64,000 nt of DNA from Oscillospiraceae bacterium (GTDB lineage Bacteria > Bacillota > Clostridia > Oscillospirales > UBA929), in contig WRJE01000001.1 of NCBI GenBank assembly GCA_009782385.1, forward strand, positions 1-64,000. Direction: 5' to 3'. The notes below the pieces were generated by a model that worked only from the letters and a program-made list of their open reading frames with translations, did no database searches and was not told the origin of the DNA. The translations under genes and the position numbers were made by a program. This document shows positions 58,599 through 64,000 of the stretch, piece after piece. Numbering within the stretch: the stretch's first letter is position 1; the number at the start of each line of letters is the position of its first letter.

Positions 58599-59602
58599 CC
58601 AATCCTAATTTTATTGATTTATTTGCCGGCATTGGAGGATTTCATCAAGTTTTTACTTCGCTCGGAGCAAATTGTGTATATGCAGGTGACTATAACACAT
58701 CGGCAAGAAAAACTTACGAAACAAATTACGGTTTTGAACCTGATGGAGATATTAGAAAATTAAATCCGCAAAATATACCGGATTTTGATATTTTGTGTGC
58801 CGGCTTCCCATGTCAGCCTTTTTCCATTGCCGGAGTATCTAAGAAAAAATCGCTTGGAATGGAACACGGTTTCGAGGATAAAGAACAAGGAAATTTATTT
58901 TTTGAAATTATCAGAATTATTCAAACCAAAAGACCAAAAATTATGTTTTTAGAAAATGTAAAGAACTTGAAATCTCATGATAATAAAAACACATGGAAAA
59001 TAATCCATCAAACTTTAATTGATAATAATTACTATGTATTTGAAAAAATTATTGACGCTCAATATTATGTTCCGCAGCACAGAGAAAGAATATTCATAAT
59101 TTGTTTTGACAAATATGTTTTCCCTGATATTAACTTTGAGTTCCCTGAATGCCCTCAAAAGAGAATTGTTGAATTGAAAGATATTGTTGAAAAAAAAGTT
59201 GACAGTAAATATACCTTAACTGATAAATTGTGGCAATATTTGCAACTGCATAAAGAAAACAGTCTTAAAAAAGGAAATGGGTTTGGTTTTGGTTTGGTTG
59301 ATTTAGAAAAAGATACAGTTACACGGACAATGAGTGCCAGATACTATAAAGACGGTTCTGAAATCTTAATAAAACAAAAAAATGACAATCCGAGAAGGCT
59401 GACCCCAAATGAGGCAAAACGGCTTTTCGGTTATCCGGAAAATTTTATTATTCCGGTATCTGACTGCCAAGCGTATAAGCAATTCGGAAATACAGTTGTC
59501 ATTCCCGCAATTAGACATATAGCAGAGCGAATATTTGAGACAACGGAAGAATACGCAAAAGGCAACGCCAGGGTTAATTCCGTACAAATGAGTTTATTTT
59601 AG
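58595..59602 (+). CDS. C5-cytosine DNA methyltransferase of a type II restriction-modification system
   Basis: 335 residues, TTG start at 58595 with GGGAGGTG upstream. All main m5C motifs are present in order: I DLFAGIGGFHQVF, II/III YAGDYNTSARKTYE, IV GFPCQPFSIAG with the catalytic Cys (about 69), VI FLENVKNL, VIII QHRERIFII, IX-X LTPNEAKRLFGYP and YKQFGNTVVIP. Much more AT-rich than ecfA2 and ecfT, with a different codon bias. The target-recognition domain (about 185-265) is short. It protects the site cut by the enzyme encoded next. Confidence 0.93.
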   Translation: MTNPNFIDLFAGIGGFHQVFTSLGANCVYAGDYNTSARKTYETNYGFEPDGDIRKLNPQNIPDFDILCAGFPCQPFSIAGVSKKKSLGMEHGFEDKEQGNLFFEIIRIIQTKRPKIMFLENVKNLKSHDNKNTWKIIHQTLIDNNYYVFEKIIDAQYYVPQHRERIFIICFDKYVFPDINFEFPECPQKRIVELKDIVEKKVDSKYTLTDKLWQYLQLHKENSLKKGNGFGFGLVDLEKDTVTRTMSARYYKDGSEILIKQKNDNPRRLTPNEAKRLFGYPENFIIPVSDCQAYKQFGNTVVIPAIRHIAERIFETTEEYAKGNARVNSVQMSLF

Positions 59603-59614
59603 GGTGGTGAAGTA

Positions 59615-60343
59615 ATGTTAAACCAAGATGAAAGAAAAACAGTAAAGGAAATTGAAAGCAAATACTATATGCCCCCTCTAATCACAAGGTTAAACAACTT
59701 GATTGAAACATATGGATATAAGGACGCTTTTAGATATTTACATCCAATTATTAGAGACGCTCAAAATGAGGTAATTGAAATAATCGAAGAGAGAAAGAAA
59801 CAGGGAATAATAAAAGATGTAAGTCAAGCATCTAAAACTGTTGTGGGAGCTGTCTTTTCAAATTGTATTGAGTATCTTTTTCTTAAAGCCAAAGAAGCAG
59901 GAGAGGTTAGAGCGGATATATATGTAACATCAAAAGTGAAAAAATTCGGAGATATAATTTCAATTATTGTGGACGGGGAAAGCCAAAAACCGGATATGGA
60001 TCTTGTTTTTTATACCCTCGAAGATGAAATACCTAAGAATATGATGATTATTTCTCTTAAAACATCCCTAAGAGAAAGAGCGGGACAGACATATAAATGG
60101 AAACTATTATTAGAAATCGCAACGACAGAAAATCCGATTAAGGATAAATATAATATCGTATACCCGCTTAATAAAACCCCGCTTGTCTGTTTTGCGACTG
60201 TTAATTTCTATAATGAAATAAATAACCCCCAACACAGAGGAATGTTCAAGTTTTTTGACAAATCATTTATTGGAAAACCAATAGACGCAAATTTTATTGA
60301 TAATCTATCAACACTTATTGATTATGTAAATGAGGAGTTATAA
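59615..60343 (+). CDS. Type II restriction endonuclease, probably CCGG-family PD-(D/E)XK (BsaWI-like)
   Basis: 242 residues, ATG 59615 with AGGGTGGTG upstream, 12 bases after the methyltransferase. The catalytic region reads DGESQKPDMDLVFYTLEDE then IISLKTSLRERAGQTYKWK. It gives the PD...K-T/S-S-L-R order typical of endonucleases that cut CCGG-containing sites (BsaWI, Cfr10I, NgoMIV relatives). The match is from memory of the family, so specificity is an inference. AT-rich like the methyltransferase. Its stop overlaps the ecfT start by one base. Confidence 0.72.
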   Translation: MLNQDERKTVKEIESKYYMPPLITRLNNLIETYGYKDAFRYLHPIIRDAQNEVIEIIEERKKQGIIKDVSQASKTVVGAVFSNCIEYLFLKAKEAGEVRADIYVTSKVKKFGDIISIIVDGESQKPDMDLVFYTLEDEIPKNMMIISLKTSLRERAGQTYKWKLLLEIATTENPIKDKYNIVYPLNKTPLVCFATVNFYNEINNPQHRGMFKFFDKSFIGKPIDANFIDNLSTLIDYVNEEL

Positions 60344-61131
60344 TGCTTAAAGACGTAACCCTCGGGCAATACTTTCCGGGAAAATCATTTATACATCGGC
60401 TCGACCCTCGTGTTAAACTCGCGTTGGTGACGCTGTTCATCATCGCGCTGTTCGCCGCGAAGGGCATATACGCCTACGCGCTTGTCTTCGCGTGGCTCGC
60501 CTGTGCCGTTACATCGTCAAAACTGTCCCTGACAGTCTTCTTCCGCGGCCTGAAACCCCTCATATTCATCCTCGCGTTCACGGTGATACTCAACGCCCTG
60601 TACACACCCGGCGAACAGCTCGTAAAATGGTGGATTTTTTCCGTAACGCTCGAAGGCCTGCAAATGGGCGGTTTTATGCTCGCAAGAATACTTATGCTTG
60701 TAACCGGGACATTTCTGCTCACATACACAACATCACCCATCATGCTGACCGACGCGCTTGAGCGCGTGATGAGTCCGCTGAAAAATATAAAGCTCCCCGT
60801 TCATGAACTGGCAATGATGATGACGATTGCCCTGCGTTTCATCCCCACACTTATCGAGGAAACCCAAAAAATCATGAGCGCGCAGCAGGCACGCGGCGCG
60901 GATTTTGAAAGCAAGAACCTCATAAAGCGCGTCAAAGCCCTGATACCACTGCTCATACCGCTGTTCATCAGCGCGTTCCAACGCGCCGAGGATTTAGCCG
61001 TTGCCATGGAATGCCGCTGTTACAACGGCGGCGAGGGCAGGACACGTATGCGCGTCATGCGCGTGGAGTTCATTGATTACGCCGCGCTAACCGTAACACT
61101 CGCGCTCTGCGCGGCGGTCATAATCCTATGA
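60343..61131 (+). CDS. ecfT: ECF transporter membrane component EcfT
   Basis: 262 residues with four or five TM segments in the first part. The two cytoplasmic coupling motifs are present: SAQQARGADFES (about 184-195, ARG motif) and AMECRCYNGGEGRT (about 224-237), which contact EcfA1 and EcfA2. It completes the energising module. GC-rich again, like ecfA1/ecfA2, and overlaps truA by 4 bases. It uses GAGGAG as ribosome-binding site inside the restriction-enzyme gene end. Confidence 0.93.
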   Translation: MLKDVTLGQYFPGKSFIHRLDPRVKLALVTLFIIALFAAKGIYAYALVFAWLACAVTSSKLSLTVFFRGLKPLIFILAFTVILNALYTPGEQLVKWWIFSVTLEGLQMGGFMLARILMLVTGTFLLTYTTSPIMLTDALERVMSPLKNIKLPVHELAMMMTIALRFIPTLIEETQKIMSAQQARGADFESKNLIKRVKALIPLLIPLFISAFQRAEDLAVAMECRCYNGGEGRTRMRVMRVEFIDYAALTVTLALCAAVIIL

Positions 61132-61871
61132 CGCGCAATATTGCTCTGACCCTGCGTTATGACGGCACGCGCTATCACGGCTGGCAGATACAAAAAAACG
61201 TCATAAGCGTGTGCGGCACGGTGCAGAACGCGCTGTCGCAAATCTGCGGGCATGAAGTGAGCCTTATGGGCTGCGGACGCACGGACGCGGGCGTTCACGC
61301 CGAGCGTTACACCGCCAACTTTCGGACAAGCTCAACCATACCCGCCGAACGTCTGCCGTTCGCGCTCAACAGCAACCTGCCCGACGACATCGCCGCCCTT
61401 GACGCGCGTGATGTGGAATACGAGTTCCACTCCGTGTTTTCCTGCGTGCGTAAAGAGTATACCTATCGTCTGTACCATTCCGCCCACCGCGACCCGCTGC
61501 TGGCTACACGTTCCCTGCACTATCCGAAGAAACCTCAACTCGAGGCGTGGCGGAACGCCGCCGAAAACTTTTTGGGAACGCATGACTTCGCCGCCGTCCG
61601 CTCAATGAACAGAAACCCGACCATAAAAAACACAATCAGGACGGTGTACGCTTTTGATGTGTACGAGGAATTTGAGAACCATTTCGCGTTCCGAATCGCC
61701 GCGAACGGCTTTTTATACAACATGGCTCGCGCAATGGTGGGTACTGTCCTCTACGCCGGGTTGGGCAAAATCGAGAGCGTCCCGGAACTGTTGGCATCGC
61801 TGAACCGCACCGCCGCAGGTCCGACCCTCCCCCCCTACGGCTTGTACATGACAAACGCGGAATACCCGTAG
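61128..61871 (+). CDS. truA: tRNA pseudouridine(38-40) synthase TruA
   Basis: 247 residues. The catalytic Asp is in GCGRTDAGVHAERYTANF (about 47-64), with ALRYDGTRYHGWQIQ-like LTLRYDGTRYHGWQIQK at the start and FLYNMARAMVGTVLYAG near the end. ecfA1-ecfA2-ecfT-truA is a standard Firmicutes order. The stop TAG (61869-61871) is the TAG of the GTAGGG end of a family-1 repeat that begins one base before the stop. Confidence 0.95.
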   Translation: MTRNIALTLRYDGTRYHGWQIQKNVISVCGTVQNALSQICGHEVSLMGCGRTDAGVHAERYTANFRTSSTIPAERLPFALNSNLPDDIAALDARDVEYEFHSVFSCVRKEYTYRLYHSAHRDPLLATRSLHYPKKPQLEAWRNAAENFLGTHDFAAVRSMNRNPTIKNTIRTVYAFDVYEEFENHFAFRIAANGFLYNMARAMVGTVLYAGLGKIESVPELLASLNRTAAGPTLPPYGLYMTNAEYP

Positions 61872-61917
61872 GGCGGAATATCCGTAGGGCGCAACGCCCT
61901 CGGTGCGCCGTCTCAAA
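61868..61917. repeat. Family-1 repeats after truA
   Basis: A partial unit GTAGGGCGGAATATCC is followed by a full unit with GTAGGGCGCAACGCCC and GGTGCGCCGTC. The second part (61882-61917, 36 bases) is identical to 63030-63065, 1.15 kb downstream. Confidence 0.85.
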
Positions 61918-61951
61918 CAACATATTTACTTCACAAAAAGGAAAAAATCAA

Positions 61952-62989
61952 ATGGATAACAGGAAACACTATCTTGACAATCTGCGGGCATTTACAATCT
62001 TGCTGCTTTTCCCCTTCCATATTTTTATGATTTATAATAATTGGGGCGAGGAGTTCTATGTCCGCGGCGAAGCTCTGTTGATTACAAGCGAATTTAACTC
62101 AATAGTCAGCTTTTGGATGATGCCGCTGCTCTTCGCGGTTGCCGGCATAAGCTCACGCTACGCGCTGAAAAAACGGAGTGCGGGTGAATACGCAAAAGAA
62201 CGTGTCAGCAAACTGCTTTTGCCTCTGATTTTCGGATTGCTCTTAGTCGTCCCCATACAACCGTACCTTGCGGGGCTATTCTATAACGGGCAAGCTAACT
62301 ATTTCGATTCATTCACAAAAGTCACGGATTTTAGCGGATATGACGGAGCATTCGCTCTCGCGCATTTATGGTTCATTCTTTTTCTGTTTGTGATTTCAAT
62401 GGTGTGCCTGCCTTTTATGATTTGGTATAATAACAAAGGTAAAGGGACACTCGGCGATAAAGTGCCGCTGATATTTGTTATACTAATGGGGCTTCTCCCC
62501 TGTATCGGAAGTCTGGTTAAAATCGGTGGGCAGAGCTTAAAAAGCCCAACGGAGTATTTAGCGTATTTCCTATTAGGATACTTTTTCCTAAGCAATGATA
62601 AATTGCTCGAAAAATTGGATAGATACCGCTTCTTACTGTTGGGATTGACTGTCCTGTATTCCGGGTTCACAAGATTTATCATTGACGGTGAATTTTACGA
62701 AATGGCTTCTTGGCTTTGGATATTGATGATTTTGGGAATGGGCAGACATTATCTCAATTTCAAAGGTAATATCACCGCCTATCTATCAAAATCGTCATTC
62801 GGCATATACATTTTTCATCAGTCGTGGATTGTTATTGCGGCATTCTTTATATTTAAGGTGACAGACAGTCCTGTTCTGCAAATCCCGATAATTTTCCTGT
62901 CGTCAGTTGTTTTAACGTACTTAACATATGAAGTCTGCAAACGGGTGTCCGTTTTCAGCCGGATGTTCGGATTAAAGAAATCCCCGTAG
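61952..62989 (+). CDS. Membrane acyltransferase (acyltransferase 3 family)
   Basis: 345 residues with about ten TM segments. The opening RKHYLDNLRAFTILLLFPFHIF is typical of acyltransferase-3 proteins (Oat-like), where DxLRgxa and a His in TM1 form the active region. The following ISSRYALKKRSAGEYAKERV and KLLLPLIFGLL patterns also fit. It likely O-acylates an extracellular glycan or lipid. Its stop TAG is supplied by the next family-1 repeat. It is flanked by two near-identical repeat units (61882 and 63030). Confidence 0.85.
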   Translation: MDNRKHYLDNLRAFTILLLFPFHIFMIYNNWGEEFYVRGEALLITSEFNSIVSFWMMPLLFAVAGISSRYALKKRSAGEYAKERVSKLLLPLIFGLLLVVPIQPYLAGLFYNGQANYFDSFTKVTDFSGYDGAFALAHLWFILFLFVISMVCLPFMIWYNNKGKGTLGDKVPLIFVILMGLLPCIGSLVKIGGQSLKSPTEYLAYFLLGYFFLSNDKLLEKLDRYRFLLLGLTVLYSGFTRFIIDGEFYEMASWLWILMILGMGRHYLNFKGNITAYLSKSSFGIYIFHQSWIVIAAFFIFKVTDSPVLQIPIIFLSSVVLTYLTYEVCKRVSVFSRMFGLKKSP

Positions 62990-63112
62990 GGGCGGCCGTC
63001 CCGTCCGCCCGCCGAAATTCCCCCGTCCCCCGTAGGGCGCAACGCCCTCGGTGCGCCGTCTCAAATAACGCGACCCCATCCCCCGTAGGGGCGGTCGTCC
63101 CGTCCGCCCGCG
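62986..63112. repeat. Array of three family-1 repeats
   Basis: 62986-63013: GTAGGGGCGG with CCGTCCGCCC. 63030-63065: the GGGCGCAACGCCC subtype, identical over 36 bases to 61882-61917. 63085-63112: GTAGGGGCGG/CCGTCCGCCC again, with one base different from the first. They fill most of the 170-base gap before the last gene. Confidence 0.88.
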
Positions 63113-63158
63113 TCAAATGTAATGTTTCTATAAAATCTACAATTATTGGTGATTGAAA

Positions 63159-64000
63159 ATGTCAGATTACAAAAACGGCAAATGGGCAAAAAAGATTATC
63201 GAGCTTCAAAAGCCGGATGGCAGCTGGGGATATTTTCATAGTTTGTCCATTCCGCAATCCGGGCAAGCGATAACCACGGAGCAAGCAATAAACAGATTGC
63301 GAAGATTAGGCTTTACAAAAGATGACGCGGTGATAAAAAAAGCACTCTCTTATATGCGCGACTGTTTTAAGTCTAAGGCAATACCCGATGGAAAAGAAAA
63401 GCGTATGGACTTTGATATTTTTTTAGACCTTATGCTTGCCGTTTGTATTAGAAAGTTTACCCGCGATGACGTTCTCGCAAATGAAGTTGCCGGAAAATGG
63501 CGTTGTATTGTTGAGGCGGCATTTTCGAGCGGCAAATATGACGGTGACGCATATATCAACACTTTGTATGAGGTGTTTGAACCAAAATACGGCACTGTGA
63601 AAAGACATAAAGAGCTTCTGCGGATAGATTATTATTACCCCATATCACTACTGGCGGGAGAGATAGACTCAAATATTGAAAAAGCGTATTTTGACTATAT
63701 AATGAGTTCCGAAACAGGTTATTATTACGGATATTACGGCGCGATTACACGGCTTCCAAGTAATTTTTGCTCTAAAGAAGCGAGCTTATATTTGGCGGCG
63801 GTTGAGCTTTATTGCGAATATCCGAATAAATATTGCAAAGACAAATTGAAATTTGTCGTTGAATGGCTAAATAATAATAAAAACGCAAGCGGCAGGTGGG
63901 ATATGGGCGCGATTGTAAAAAACGGCACATATTTCCCGCTTTCCGATTCGTGGAGGACATCCGAATCGAGAGAAAAAGACTGCACTTATCGAATACAAAA
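63159..64000 (+). CDS. Hypothetical protein, possible alpha/alpha-toroid fold, cut by window edge
   Basis: 280 codons from ATG 63159 run open to the end of the window. No ribosome-binding site is obvious (ATTGGTGATTGAAA). The phrases IIELQKPDGSWGYFH and WLNNNKNASGRWDMG resemble the QxxDGSWG-type turns of prenyltransferase/squalene-cyclase alpha/alpha repeats. The middle (YGTVKRHKELLRIDYYYPIS) is aromatic-rich. No catalytic DxDD or zinc site can be seen. It is AT-rich compared with truA. I do not recognise the exact family; the C-terminal part is missing. Confidence 0.55.
   Translation, partial: MSDYKNGKWAKKIIELQKPDGSWGYFHSLSIPQSGQAITTEQAINRLRRLGFTKDDAVIKKALSYMRDCFKSKAIPDGKEKRMDFDIFLDLMLAVCIRKFTRDDVLANEVAGKWRCIVEAAFSSGKYDGDAYINTLYEVFEPKYGTVKRHKELLRIDYYYPISLLAGEIDSNIEKAYFDYIMSSETGYYYGYYGAITRLPSNFCSKEASLYLAAVELYCEYPNKYCKDKLKFVVEWLNNNKNASGRWDMGAIVKNGTYFPLSDSWRTSESREKDCTYRIQ

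Noticed and set aside
59366-59587. Minus-strand open frame inside the methyltransferase gene
   Set aside because: Antisense to conserved motifs VIII-X of a clear methyltransferase.
186-63112. The repeats as CRISPR arrays
   Set aside because: Units are self-complementary, dispersed singly or in pairs, lack regular unique spacers, and no cas gene is present.

Overview
The window comes from a spore-forming, anaerobic-type member of the Firmicutes (class Clostridia, probably Oscillospiraceae-like and uncultured). Supporting genes are a complete gerA-type germinant receptor operon, a SpoIIE-type phosphatase, PrkC/PrpC, the gmk-rpoZ-priA-def-fmt-rsmB-rlmN-prpC-prkC-rsgA block, an ECF transporter core and acetate kinase. 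Most genes are moderately GC-rich, while toxin-antitoxin genes, a restriction-modification pair and a few orphan genes are clearly AT-rich.

Layout. 1-5.5 kb (minus): the edge of a sensor gene, then a tight operon of a MATE transporter fused to an RsbW-like ATPase domain, a hypothetical protein, a membrane-anchored SpoIIE-type phosphatase and a free RsbW-like kinase. 5.5-6.8 kb: decayed gene ends and one hypothetical gene. 6.8-10.5 kb (plus): gerAA-gerAB-gerAC. 10.5-11.1 kb: a RelE/ParE-type toxin-antitoxin pair. 11.2-20.5 kb (plus): a type IV pilus locus (three minor pilin-like proteins, PilB, PilT, major pilin, prepilin peptidase, PilC, a PilM-PilN fusion, PilO) with a HicBA pair inside. 20.6-25 kb: tRNA-Leu and initiator tRNA-Met, an aspartyl-protease pair, PcrA-type helicase and an RluA-family synthase. 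25.1-38.8 kb (minus): an NlpC/P60 protein and a hypothetical gene, then the long housekeeping operon reading yicC to rsgA. 38.9-43.3 kb: toxin-antitoxin, GTP-type PEP carboxykinase, a Pro-rich membrane protein, a coiled-coil protein and a sigma-region-4-like regulator. 43.4-53.3 kb (minus): FtsK, UppP, a sugar transferase, an O-antigen-ligase-like protein, a TetR regulator, a FapA-like protein, AckA and a TepA/ClpP-like protease. 53.3-64 kb (plus): TmcAL, a PfkB kinase, an rRNA methyltransferase-like protein, toxin-antitoxin, the ecfA1-ecfA2-[m5C methyltransferase-restriction enzyme]-ecfT-truA operon, an acyltransferase and a partial hypothetical gene.

The most striking feature is a dense population of short palindromic repeats. 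Family 1 has conserved ends GTAGGG/CCCTAC around self-complementary stems whose sequence varies from copy to copy, often as head-to-head dimers of about 50 bp. Family 2 is an AT-rich repeat built from TTAATTGTT and TTATCTGTT words. They fill most intergenic gaps. They are also found inside coding sequences: in-frame in rsmB, pcrA and a Pro-rich protein, at the C-terminus of the ligase-like protein, and possibly as the GerAC signal peptide. In several genes they supply the stop codon.

A second theme is selfish or addiction modules placed inside operons without breaking co-transcription: HicBA between pilD and pilC, a RelE-type pair directly before ecfA1, and a restriction-modification pair between ecfA2 and ecfT.

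Everything here was read by eye. Family assignments rest on motifs and conserved gene order, not on searches.
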